The notes beneath the pieces are model-generated. The model was not told where the DNA came from. It worked only from the letters and a program-made list of their open reading frames with translations, and ran no database searches. This document shows positions 1 to 8,197 of a DNA stretch of 64,000 nt, piece by piece; the stretch's first letter is position 1; each line of letters starts with the position of its first letter. The stretch covers positions 124,001-188,000 of the forward strand of contig JAEQMT010000066.1 of NCBI GenBank assembly GCA_016722945.1, given 5' to 3'. The position numbers and the translations under genes were made by a program. This DNA is from Desulfofustis sp. PB-SRB1 (GTDB lineage: Bacteria > Desulfobacterota > Desulfobulbia > Desulfobulbales > Desulfocapsaceae).

Positions 1-626
1 ATTTTAAAGCCGGGAAATGTCTCGCGCGGGTAGCCGCGCTTCAGCGCTACCAGATAGGTTGCTATCATCAGCGAAACCCCGGTCAGAATGCCGGGAAGAA
101 ACCCGGCCATAAACAGGGTAGAGACCGAGACGGTGCCGCCGGCGGCGATCGAATAGATGATCATATTGTGGCTTGGCGGGACAATCAGCCCGATGGTTGC
201 CGAGGTTACCGTCACATTGACAGCATAATCCGAATCATAGCCTTTTTCCTTCATCATCGGGATCAAGGTCGAGCCCAGCGCCGAGACATCGGCTACCGCC
301 GATCCTGAAATACCGCCAAAAAGCATTGACGAGAGCACGTTTACCAGGCCGAGGCCGCCACGGATATGGCCGATCATCGCATTGGCCAGCCGGACCAGTC
401 GGACGGATATGCCGCCGTGTTGCATCAACTCGCCGGCGTATATAAAAAATGGAATGGCCATCAGCGAAAAGACATTCATCCCCGAAGCCATCCGCTGAAA
501 CACGACCATCGGTGGAATGTCCATATACACCACCGTTACCATTGCCGACGCACCCAGGGTCACGGCGATCGGAACTCCCAGAAGAAGGAGCAGCGTAAAG
601 GTGGAAAAAAGAACGACCAGTTCCAT
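1..626 (-). CDS. dctM: TRAP transporter large permease (DctM subunit), partial, C-terminus beyond window
   Basis: Membrane permease of a tripartite ATP-independent periplasmic (TRAP) importer; the family moves organic acids into the cell with sodium symport. The 208 visible residues start at an ATG at 626 and run off the left edge. Hydrophobic stretches are interrupted by family-typical segments such as FGGISGSAVADVSALG and IGLIVPPSHNMIIY. The start lies one base after the DctQ stop, so the two are probably translationally coupled. The dctP-dctQ-dctM order and the adjacent uronate genes suggest a hexuronate substrate. The family call is firm; the substrate is inferred from context. About half of the usual length of roughly 425 residues is present. 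Confidence 0.93.
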   Translation of the reverse strand, partial: MELVVLFSTFTLLLLLGVPIAVTLGASAMVTVVYMDIPPMVVFQRMASGMNVFSLMAIPFFIYAGELMQHGGISVRLVRLANAMIGHIRGGLGLVNVLSSMLFGGISGSAVADVSALGSTLIPMMKEKGYDSDYAVNVTVTSATIGLIVPPSHNMIIYSIAAGGTVSVSTLFMAGFLPGILTGVSLMIATYLVALKRGYPRETFPGFK

Positions 627-627
627 G

Positions 628-1119
628 CTACCGCTCTTTCCACCCAAAAACGATGGAAAGAATGTGCTCAAGGGAAAAGAGGATAAATAATCCCCCGGCA
701 AGCGGGAACGGGAGGTAACTTACTCCCGTGGGTACCCCGAGAGTGGGAATGACGTGGGTCCAGGTTGAGCGCACCATGTCCGTTCCATACCAGACCATCC
801 CCACCCCGAAGGCCAGAACGATGAAACAGCTGGTAACCTGGACGATTTTCCGGGGGATGTCGGGCAGCCTCTGCTTGACCACCACCAGCCCGATATGAGT
901 TCCATCGCGAACCCCGGCGGCTGCGGCGAACAGGATAAAGTAGATCATCAACAGCAGGCAGAACCGCTCGGACCAGTGGGGGGTGTCATTGAGGATATAC
1001 CTGGCAAATACCTGCCAGCCAATGACCACCGTCATCAGCACCAGGCCGATGCCGCTGAACCACAGGCATGCCCGGGCAATGGTCCGGTTAAATGAGGAGA
1101 AAATCAGAAATAGTGACAT
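628..1119 (-). CDS. dctQ: TRAP transporter small permease (DctQ subunit)
   Basis: Small membrane subunit that pairs with DctM. The protein has four predicted transmembrane helices, beginning with a positively charged stretch and a helix near LWFSGIGLVLMTVVIGW. A family-typical RYILNDTPHWSER segment lies between helices 1 and 2. I chose the ATG at 1119 (MSLFLIF). An in-frame TTG at 1149 would add ten residues but has no better ribosome binding site. Its stop is separated from the dctM start by one base. It lies between dctP and dctM in the leftward operon. Confidence 0.9.
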   Translation of the reverse strand: MSLFLIFSSFNRTIARACLWFSGIGLVLMTVVIGWQVFARYILNDTPHWSERFCLLLMIYFILFAAAAGVRDGTHIGLVVVKQRLPDIPRKIVQVTSCFIVLAFGVGMVWYGTDMVRSTWTHVIPTLGVPTGVSYLPFPLAGGLFILFSLEHILSIVFGWKER

Positions 1120-1214
1120 TTCGTTGAAAGGCGGCCCACTGGACGGCAAGGGTCCCAGCGGGCCGATCCGGTTACCAGAATCCTGCTATTTAAATGACAA
1201 TATAAGAGAACTGG

Positions 1215-2198
1215 TTATTCGACCGCCTGGATGCGCTTAACCATGTCCTTGAGTTCCGGCGTATTGGCAAAGCGCTCGTAGACCGGGCCCATGGCATCGA
1301 TGAACGGCTGCTTGTCGATCTCCTCGATTACCTCATTGCCGTTTTCCATGACGATTTTCTTTGATTTTTCAACTCTCTCGTTCCACAGATCCCGCATCAC
1401 CTGGACTGATTCAACGGCGGCTTTGCGGATCATCTCCTGTTCTTCCGCGCTCAGCTTGTCCCACGATTTCTTGGACATGACCAGAACTTCAGGTGACATG
1501 GAATGTTGATCCAGTGAGTAATGGGTGGCAACCTCAAAATGACGGGTTGACTCGTAGGAGGGCCAGTTATTTTCAGCGCCGTCGATAACACCGGTCTTGA
1601 GCGCTTCATACACCTGACCGAACTCCATCGGCGTCGCATTTGCGCCGAGCGCCTCCATGGTCGCCACGAAAAGATCTGAATTCTGTACCCTGATTTTCAT
1701 TCCCTCCATATCGGCGGGCGACATGATAGGACGCTTGGAATTGTAGAAAGAGCGCGCTCCCGAGTCATAAAAAGCAAGGCCAACAAGACCGTGGGGGATC
1801 ATCGCATCGAGAATCTCCCGGCCGATCTCACCATCCATAACCTTGTGCATGTGCTCGGTTGAACGGAAGATGTAGGGAAGGGCGGGGATAGCGGTTTCCG
1901 GGATGATGGAATTCAGGGGCGCGAGATTGACACGGTTGAGATCAATGGCCCCGGCAATGGTCTGCTCTATAGTGGCTTTTTCTTCGCCAAGCTGGCGGCC
2001 CGGGTAAATTTTTATGCTCATCTGACCGTCGGTCCACTGTTCAAGCAGATCACTCATGTGCATGACCGCCTGCACGGTTGGGTAATCTTCGGCGTGGGTA
2101 TCGGCGCTGCGAAATACCTTGCCGGTGCCGAAGACTGGAAAGGCAATCATCAGAAACAGCAGACCTGCGACAATTGATCCTGTGGTTTTTCTCTTCAT
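1215..2198 (-). CDS. dctP: TRAP transporter substrate-binding protein (DctP family), probably hexuronate-binding
   Basis: Periplasmic solute receptor of the TRAP system, 327 residues. The ATG at 2198 is preceded by a strong AGGAGG ribosome binding site, so the ORF extension to 2216 is rejected. The N-terminus MKRKTTG followed by a hydrophobic run is a signal peptide. Family marks include GMKIRVQNSDLFVATMEALG, whose Arg is the usual carboxylate ligand in DctP receptors, and the PMEFGQVYEALKTGVIDGAENN signature. Neighbours for KdgF, UxaC and UxaE point to glucuronate, galacturonate or their unsaturated forms. The DctP family is clear; ligand identity is inference. Confidence 0.93.
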   Translation of the reverse strand: MKRKTTGSIVAGLLFLMIAFPVFGTGKVFRSADTHAEDYPTVQAVMHMSDLLEQWTDGQMSIKIYPGRQLGEEKATIEQTIAGAIDLNRVNLAPLNSIIPETAIPALPYIFRSTEHMHKVMDGEIGREILDAMIPHGLVGLAFYDSGARSFYNSKRPIMSPADMEGMKIRVQNSDLFVATMEALGANATPMEFGQVYEALKTGVIDGAENNWPSYESTRHFEVATHYSLDQHSMSPEVLVMSKKSWDKLSAEEQEMIRKAAVESVQVMRDLWNERVEKSKKIVMENGNEVIEEIDKQPFIDAMGPVYERFANTPELKDMVKRIQAVE

Positions 2199-2353
2199 GG
2201 TTCTCCTCCTGGTCATCTGGTTGGTGATGAATGAACACTGAAAAGAGCACCATTGCTCCGTTCAGACAACAACCTCATGTAAAAATACAGCCGGGCGGGC
2301 CAGTCAGCCTGGGTGAGCCATGGGGGTGTCGATGTCGAAACCATCGTGATCGG

Positions 2354-2734
2354 TCATGGCCTTAACAAGTCTTCGCGCAGTGGTGTAAAACAGTCAATGA
2401 GTCGTACATGTGTTGTCAACAGCATGATAGTGTGTTCAACATCAGGCGAAACGGTAAACATGTCGCCCGGACCCAGTTCCTGTTCGGTGTTCCCGATATG
2501 CACCATGATCCTTCCCGCCGCCACATAGCTCACTTGCTCATGGGGGTGCGAGTGAGGAGGGTCAGGTTCTTGAGTCGGCCCATCGCTCAAATCGATAACC
2601 ACCATCATCAAGGTGTCTGTGTGCGTGAGATAGCGCTCCCGGCCTTTACCTATTTTCTCTTTTTCCGCGTTATCTTGCTTTACTATTGACATTTTATGAT
2701 TTTTTCCGGGGTTGCGTGCCAGTGCCCGGATCAT
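2354..2734 (-). CDS. kdgF: KdgF-like cupin, unsaturated uronate ring-opening enzyme
   Basis: Small single-domain cupin of 126 residues. KdgF enzymes speed conversion of 4,5-unsaturated monouronates from pectin or alginate lyase products into the linear ketone. The sequence shows the cupin metal motif HSHPHEQVSYV, a second half LGPGDMFTVSPDVEHTI, and a C-terminal DCFTPLREDLL that resembles the KdgF ending as I recall it (no alignment run). The ATG at 2734 overlaps the ROK regulator stop as TAATG, suggesting coupling. A second ATG at 2692 (MSIVKQD) would give 112 residues, closer to the usual family length. Its place between the regulator and the TRAP importer fits uptake of pectin- or alginate-derived sugars. 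A generic cupin remains possible. Confidence 0.72.
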   Translation of the reverse strand: MIRALARNPGKNHKMSIVKQDNAEKEKIGKGRERYLTHTDTLMMVVIDLSDGPTQEPDPPHSHPHEQVSYVAAGRIMVHIGNTEQELGPGDMFTVSPDVEHTIMLLTTHVRLIDCFTPLREDLLRP

Positions 2735-3945
2735 TACAGCATCGGGACGATTCTGTTTGCCGGCGAATTATAAATCTCCTGGAGCACTAAAGCACCGGCG
2801 CCGCGGGCGTAATTCGTCGGCTCCCACTGTTGAATCAGCAGCCTGGTCGGTGACGGTTCATCAAAAGAGATACCTTGATGGAGGGTTCTCATCATATAAG
2901 GAAAGAGTAACTCTCCGGCCAGCACCCCTTTGCCGGATATGATGATATTTTCCGGATCGAGCAGAGTGTGGAGACTGTTCAAGGCTATCCCAAGTTTCTC
3001 CCCGACGCGCCGGTAGATCGCTCTGAGCGCCTCGTTTCCACGCCGGGCAACCTCCAGCACTTCTTCAATTCTCAGTGGACCTTCTTGTATGCGGGCCCAC
3101 GTCCCGTTGCGTAACTCGGCTTCGCTGTCCCGCAGAATTGCATTGTTGCCGCATATCGCCTCGAGACATCCTCGTTCACCGCACCTGCAGAGCGGACCGT
3201 CGCTGTCGATGACCATATGGCCAAGCTCTCCGGCAATGCCCCGATTGCCACGATATATCTTGCCGTCAAAGACCATGCCCATACCGATGCCATGTTCGGT
3301 GGTGACCAGTACGAAATTATCCACACCGCGTCCAAATCCGAACCACTGCTCAAATACTACCAGGGTATTGGCGCTGTTTTCAACATAAACGGGGGTCTTC
3401 AACCGTTGCGTGAGACGTTCGGCGAGGTTGACATCTTTCCACCCATAATTCGGGATGTAATAGATATAGCCCCGGCGCGATTCGATCAGACCGGGAAGGG
3501 CGATTCCGATGCCTGAGATTTTCGTTCTGGAGTAATTTGAATCCCACAGACAGGACCGAACCGCCTGGACAAGTTTCTCTACAACCGGTTCTACGGCAAG
3601 ATTACCAGGGTCGAGCAGCTCTGAATATGAATTGATGATTGCCGCCTGCAGGTTCATGAGGACAACGGTAATCCGATTAACCGAGAGATGGACTCCTACG
3701 GTATAGGCCCCGTCAGGGTTCAGAGAGAGCGGGACCGGCCGCCTGCCGCCCTCTGATTTTGCCCGATCGTGCTCACGCACCATTCCCTCCCGCAGGAGCT
3801 CGGCGGTAATTCCGGTTACCGTTGACCGGCTCAGTCCGGTTGCGTGGGAAATGTCAATCCGGGAGATTGATTCGGCGTCGCGAATGGTGTGCAGTATGGC
3901 GAACCGATTGATCGCCCGCATGAGATCTCGGTTGGCAACAAACAT
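2734..3945 (-). CDS. ROK family transcriptional regulator (NagC/XylR type)
   Basis: Sugar-responsive DNA-binding repressor or activator, 403 residues. An N-terminal winged helix-turn-helix covers about residues 10-65 (SRIDISHATGLSRSTVTGI). A ROK sugar-kinase fold follows, with GIGIALPG, the ATP/sugar region, and GELGHMVIDSDGPLCRCGERGCLEA. That last stretch includes the ExGH motif and the Cys-rich zinc motif C-x-C-x4-C. It is first in the leftward operon and divergent from the uronate catabolic operon, so it is the obvious candidate regulator of both. The effector is unknown; a uronate or pathway intermediate is inferred. Confidence 0.92.
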   Translation of the reverse strand: MFVANRDLMRAINRFAILHTIRDAESISRIDISHATGLSRSTVTGITAELLREGMVREHDRAKSEGGRRPVPLSLNPDGAYTVGVHLSVNRITVVLMNLQAAIINSYSELLDPGNLAVEPVVEKLVQAVRSCLWDSNYSRTKISGIGIALPGLIESRRGYIYYIPNYGWKDVNLAERLTQRLKTPVYVENSANTLVVFEQWFGFGRGVDNFVLVTTEHGIGMGMVFDGKIYRGNRGIAGELGHMVIDSDGPLCRCGERGCLEAICGNNAILRDSEAELRNGTWARIQEGPLRIEEVLEVARRGNEALRAIYRRVGEKLGIALNSLHTLLDPENIIISGKGVLAGELLFPYMMRTLHQGISFDEPSPTRLLIQQWEPTNYARGAGALVLQEIYNSPANRIVPML

Positions 3946-3980
3946 CGCTGGTGAAGTGATGGTTGAATTAATTCGATGGC

Positions 3981-4024
3981 AAAATTAATGTCGTAATTAT
4001 TATGTGATGTCAATTGTTAATTTT
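3981..4024. promoter_or_regulatory. candidate operator: inverted repeat AAAATTAA / TTAATTTT in divergent promoter region
   Basis: The 496-bp space between the ROK gene and the SDR gene (3946-4441) holds no credible gene. Close to the ROK start is an AT-rich stretch with perfect 8-bp inverted arms, AAAATTAA at 3981-3988 and TTAATTTT at 4017-4024, separated by 28 bases. ROK regulators such as Mlc and NagC bind AT-rich inverted sites, so this is a plausible autoregulatory operator. No direct evidence of binding. Confidence 0.35.
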
Positions 4025-4133
4025 CCCTGCACACGGTCTGAAGGTCGTCTTTCACACCATTTTCATTGTAGATATTTCTCGTTACATCATAAAGATATGT
4101 GGGAAAACGAAATTATTGGACAAAACAAAATTC

Positions 4134-4162
4134 TTGACACCGTGGAATCGATATCCTAGGAT
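4134..4162 (+). promoter_or_regulatory. sigma70-type promoter for the rightward uronate operon
   Basis: TTGACA at 4134-4139 and TAGGAT at 4157-4162 are separated by 17 bases, an excellent housekeeping promoter spacing. It lies about 270 bp upstream of the SDR start at 4442, so the transcript would carry a long untranslated leader. I see no known riboswitch in that leader. Confidence 0.6.
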
Positions 4163-4441
4163 TTGTATGTTCGTTGGGCGAATAAAGTCATTTCAGGCGG
4201 TGCCGGAAACTGTTTGCCCAGGGCGCCGAGGGCTTCCCATCCTGACGAGAACGAACTCGATTGCGGGGCGACTTCACCAGATGTCCGTTTTGCGTCATGA
4301 CAGACGCGTTTCGGAATCCATAACGTGCTGAAATGAATAGGTTTAATCGTACCCATAAAGAACCAATAGTGACGATTTCCAGTTTTTTACGAATTCATCA
4401 GGATTACGAAAAAAAGGCCGAGTACACAGCAGGGGAAGAGT

Positions 4442-5257
4442 ATGGAGTACCTTGAAGAGATGTTCAGTCTTACCGGGCGTACCGCGGTCGTCTCCGGTGG
4501 GGCGGGGGCCATTGGAACCGTCATGTCCGATGCCTTATTGAGGGCCGGGGCCAATGTCGTTGTCTGGAGCAGAACCGATAAATCACTTGAACACTTTTTA
4601 AAACGATACCGCGACAACGACGATCTTAGCACGAGGCTCTCCACCGCCGTAGTTGATGCCGGTGACGAGGACGACGTGGAGCGGGCGCTCTCCGCGGCTA
4701 CCGAACACTTTACCATGCCTGAGATTCTGGTTAACGGTGTCGGCGGCAATCGTGGTAAGCGCAGTTTTATAGATATTGAGATCAAGGAGTTCACGGAGGT
4801 TGTCAATCTCAACCTCATCGCCGGGCTGGTGGTTCCGACCAAGGTCTTTTGCCGGCACTGGATTGAGCGATCCGTTCCCGGGTCGATTATCAACCTCACC
4901 TCAATGACCTCGTACACCCCCCTGTCAGGTGTCTGGGCATATGATGCGGCAAAATCGGCGGTGTTGAACCTGACCATGGCCGCCGCCAATGAATTTGCCG
5001 CCCATCACATCCGGGTAAACGCGATCGCTCCGGGCTTTTTTCTTGGTAAGCAAAACAAATCACTGCTGATCGATAAAAAGAGCGGCGACTATACCGAGCG
5101 GGGCAGGGCGGTAATCAACCGAACCCCCTTTAAGCGGTTCGGAGCAGTGCAAGAGCTTGCCGGCGCAACGGTATTTCTGGCCAACAACAAGGCGTCGGGG
5201 TTCATTACCGGGGTCTCCATACCGGTTGACGGCGGCTATCTGATCCATAACATCTAA
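4442..5257 (+). CDS. uxuB: SDR family D-mannonate oxidoreductase (fructuronate reductase type)
   Basis: Cytoplasmic NAD(P)H-dependent short-chain dehydrogenase, 271 residues. Visible are the cofactor glycine motif SGGAGAIG (about residues 18-25), the structural NGVGG segment, catalytic Ser in LTSMTSYTP, Tyr-Lys in YDAAK, and NAIAPGFFLGKQNKSLL, a segment characteristic of the SDR-type mannonate dehydrogenases that replace the long-chain UxuB. Predicted reaction: D-fructuronate to D-mannonate. A GGGGAAGAG-type ribosome binding site precedes the ATG. It is first in the rightward operon with larA-like, uxaC and uxaE. Another sugar-acid SDR such as 2-keto-gluconate reductase is the main alternative. 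Confidence 0.78.
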   Translation: MEYLEEMFSLTGRTAVVSGGAGAIGTVMSDALLRAGANVVVWSRTDKSLEHFLKRYRDNDDLSTRLSTAVVDAGDEDDVERALSAATEHFTMPEILVNGVGGNRGKRSFIDIEIKEFTEVVNLNLIAGLVVPTKVFCRHWIERSVPGSIINLTSMTSYTPLSGVWAYDAAKSAVLNLTMAAANEFAAHHIRVNAIAPGFFLGKQNKSLLIDKKSGDYTERGRAVINRTPFKRFGAVQELAGATVFLANNKASGFITGVSIPVDGGYLIHNI

Positions 5258-5281
5258 AATAATACACCTACCGGCCAGGCT

Positions 5282-6511
5282 GTGATGCACGCACTGACAG
5301 AGTGGGAAATCGATGCCATCGTGGAACAAGCCTATACTCCCGAGCTGGTGGCTGATAAGAAGATTCTGGTTCTGACGCCGGACGCCACCCGAACCTGCCC
5401 ATTGCCCCGGATGGTAAGGCTGGTTCAAAAATACCTCGGTGAAGCCGCCGCCCGTATTGACTACATGGTGGCCCTCGGCACTCATACTCCGTTGAGCGAT
5501 GAAGCGATTCTTGCGCTATATGGGGTGTGCGCCGAGCAGAAAAGAACTGTTTTCGCCAACTCCCATTTTCTGAACCATCGCTGGGACCGGGAGGATACTC
5601 TGGCGCGCATCGGCTGGATTGGCGAGCAGGAGACCGCCGAGCTTTCCCGGGGCAGACTCAAAGAACGGGTGCCGGTTGATATCAACCGGGCTGTCTTTAA
5701 CTACGACATGATCCTTGTAATCGGGCCGGTATTTCCCCACGAGGTGGTCGGTTTTTCAGGCGGTGCCAAGTATTTGTTTCCCGGCATATCCGGCGGTGAA
5801 TTTCTCCATTTTTTCCACTGGCTGGGAGCGGTGGTTACCTGTCCGGGCACCATCGGAATCAAAAATACCCCGGTGCGTGAAGTGATTGATCGAGCCATGC
5901 GGTTTGTCGAAATCGAGGTGCAGTGCCTGGCGATGGTGGTTAAAAATCAAAATGAGTTGCACGGACTATTCGCGGGCGATGTCAAAGAGGCTTGGGCGCG
6001 CGCGGCGGATGTTTCAGCAAAAGTCCATATTATCGTTACCGAGCGTCCCTACCATACCGTATTCGGAATCTGCCCTTCCATGTACGATGAAATCTGGACC
6101 GGTGGCAAGGTGATGTACAAGCTTGAACAGGTAGTTGCCGACGGTGGCAGATTGATCATTTATGCTCCGCATATAACGCAGATATCAAGAACATGGGGCC
6201 ACCACATGGAGCGGATCGGCTACCATGTGAGAGATTATTTCCTGACCCGGATGGATACCTTCGCCGACATTCCCCGGGCCGTGTTGGCGCACTCCACCCA
6301 TGTGCGCGGCATTGGAGCCATGATTGACGGCGTTGAGCGACCACGGATCGAGGTTATCCTCGCCTCGGGCATCCCCGAAGAAATGTGCCGCACAATCAAC
6401 CTGGGATATCTGGATCCGAATGCAATCAACCCGGATGATTACCGTAATCGTGAGCAGGAGGGCATCCTTTTTGTCGAACAAGCCGGTGAAATTCTGCATC
6501 GCCTGCACTAA
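5282..6511 (+). CDS. LarA-superfamily nickel-pincer alpha-hydroxyacid racemase/epimerase homologue
   Basis: Member of the lactate racemase (LarA) superfamily, which moves a hydride at C2 of alpha-hydroxy acids using a nickel-pincer nucleotide bound to Lys. Numbering from the GTG at 5282 (an ATG follows at once), the protein has DATR at 34-37, GTH with His68, His153 in FPHEV, Lys163 in GFSGGAK, and His179. The His153-Lys163-His179 spacing of 10 and 16 equals the His174-Lys184-His200 spacing of Lactiplantibacillus LarA, so cofactor and catalytic residues appear intact. It lies 24 bases after the SDR and 22 before uxaC, inside the uronate operon. A D-mannonate/D-gluconate C2-epimerase is my hypothesis. 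Cofactor genes larB, larC and larE are not in the window. Confidence 0.85.
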   Translation: MMHALTEWEIDAIVEQAYTPELVADKKILVLTPDATRTCPLPRMVRLVQKYLGEAAARIDYMVALGTHTPLSDEAILALYGVCAEQKRTVFANSHFLNHRWDREDTLARIGWIGEQETAELSRGRLKERVPVDINRAVFNYDMILVIGPVFPHEVVGFSGGAKYLFPGISGGEFLHFFHWLGAVVTCPGTIGIKNTPVREVIDRAMRFVEIEVQCLAMVVKNQNELHGLFAGDVKEAWARAADVSAKVHIIVTERPYHTVFGICPSMYDEIWTGGKVMYKLEQVVADGGRLIIYAPHITQISRTWGHHMERIGYHVRDYFLTRMDTFADIPRAVLAHSTHVRGIGAMIDGVERPRIEVILASGIPEEMCRTINLGYLDPNAINPDDYRNREQEGILFVEQAGEILHRLH

Positions 6512-6533
6512 TTATTTAAGTCGGGAGCACCCC

Positions 6534-7949
6534 ATGAAACCCTTTCTTTCAGATGATTTCCTCCTGCACAACGAAAGTGCGCGCCGGCTTTATCATGAGT
6601 TCGCCGGCCCCATGCCGATCTTCGACTATCACTGTCACCTGCCCGTCGAAGAGATCGCCAACAACAAGGTGTTTACCAACCTTACCGCCATCTGGCTCAA
6701 TGGGGATCATTACAAATGGCGGGCAATGCGGGCCAACGGAGTGGATGAAAACCGGATTACCGGCACGGCTTCTGATAAGGAAAAATTCATGGCTTGGGCG
6801 GTTACCGTTCCCAAGACCCTGCGCAATCCGCTGTATCACTGGACCCACCTGGAGTTGAAAAAACCATTCGGCATCACCACGCTGCTTAATGAACACTCTG
6901 GTGAACACATATACCGACGGTGCTCAGAACTGCTCCAAGAGGACGGCTTCAGCGCCCGGGCGATCCTCGAGCGGATGAATGTCAAGGTTATCTGTACCAC
7001 GGACGACCCGGTGGACTCGCTTGAGCACCACCGGACAATCGCCGCCGATGCAAGCTTCACCATAGACGTTCTCCCCGCCTTCAGACCCGACAAGGCAATG
7101 GCGGTGGAGGATCCGGCCGCTTTTAACCTATACGTCGACAGGCTGGCGCAGGCGGCTGATGTGCATATAAGCAACTACGCGGAATTTCTCGAGTCTCTGC
7201 ATGCGCGTCACAGCTACTTTCATGCCATGGGCTGCCGACTCTCCGACCATGGCCTTGAGCAGCCCTCCGCGGTCGCGTTCACCGGCGACCAGGTTGCCGG
7301 TGCCTTTGCCAGGATCAGATCCGGCCGGGAAATTACGGTAGAACAAAAGCTGCAGTTTAAATCGGCCATGCTGATCGAGTTCGGCATCATGGACTATGAG
7401 CGAGGCTGGACCCAGCAGTACCATTTCGGTGCTTTGAGAAACACCAACAGCAGGGCTTTCACGGCACTCGGCCCGGACACCGGCTACGACTCAATCGGTG
7501 ATTTTCCTATGGGTAAGGCTCTTGCCGCCATGCTTGATAGCCTGGAGGCCCGGGGAAAGCTCGCCAGAACCATCCTCTATATCCTCAACCCGCGCGACAA
7601 TGAAATGATCGCGACCATGATCGGAAATTTCCAGGACGGCAGTGTCCCCGGTAAAATGCAGTTCGGCTCGGGATGGTGGTTCAATGACCAGAAGGACGGT
7701 ATGGAGCGGCACCTCAACGCCCTTTCAAATATGGGCTTGCTCTCAAGGTTCGTGGGCATGCTTACCGATTCGAGGAGTTTTCTCTCCTATCCCCGTCACG
7801 AGTATTTCAGGCGGGTGCTCTGCAACCTGTTCGGTACCGACATGGAAAACGGGGAGCTTCCCGGCGATTTTGAGCTGGTGGGCTCGACCATTCAGGATAT
7901 CTGTTACCATAACGCCGTCAACTACTTTGCGATGACCGGCGCGAAATGA
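6534..7949 (+). CDS. uxaC: uronate isomerase (glucuronate/galacturonate isomerase)
   Basis: Converts D-glucuronate to D-fructuronate and D-galacturonate to D-tagaturonate in the cytoplasm. The 471 residues from ATG 6534 match the family length (about 470). A GGAG at 6523 sits seven bases upstream. The open frame extends 5' to 6324 but that part lies inside the preceding gene in another frame. Amidohydrolase-fold metal ligands are visible as DYHCHLP (His33, His35), with further family segments GCRLSDHG, LLYILNPRDN-like ILYILNPRDNEMIATM, GKMQFGSGWWFNDQ and MLTDSRSFLSYPRHEYFRR. It links the TRAP importer to UxaE and the SDR. Confidence 0.97.
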   Translation: MKPFLSDDFLLHNESARRLYHEFAGPMPIFDYHCHLPVEEIANNKVFTNLTAIWLNGDHYKWRAMRANGVDENRITGTASDKEKFMAWAVTVPKTLRNPLYHWTHLELKKPFGITTLLNEHSGEHIYRRCSELLQEDGFSARAILERMNVKVICTTDDPVDSLEHHRTIAADASFTIDVLPAFRPDKAMAVEDPAAFNLYVDRLAQAADVHISNYAEFLESLHARHSYFHAMGCRLSDHGLEQPSAVAFTGDQVAGAFARIRSGREITVEQKLQFKSAMLIEFGIMDYERGWTQQYHFGALRNTNSRAFTALGPDTGYDSIGDFPMGKALAAMLDSLEARGKLARTILYILNPRDNEMIATMIGNFQDGSVPGKMQFGSGWWFNDQKDGMERHLNALSNMGLLSRFVGMLTDSRSFLSYPRHEYFRRVLCNLFGTDMENGELPGDFELVGSTIQDICYHNAVNYFAMTGAK

Positions 7950-8197
7950 AAGCAGCCATCGGTGCCGCTGCTCCGTCCGGTGCTGTCGAGAACGGTTGTC
8001 CACTGTTCCCAAGCAAGCCTCACCTGGGAAGTGCGAGGAAAAACGTTATGATGGTGCCGCAAAAATCTCGCTCTGATGCATTGGCTGATCGTTGGGTCTC
8101 CTCGGTGCACTGCATAGGCCCCGTAAGTAAATACGGCCTCCAATTTTTGTACGCGGAGCGGCGCCTGAAATAAACTATTTCAACGGATACCACGGCA

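Noticed and set aside
6324-6533. Upstream extension of uxaC to 6324
   Set aside because: It overlaps the larA-like gene in another frame. The family start is MKPFLSDDF at 6534 with GGAG upstream.
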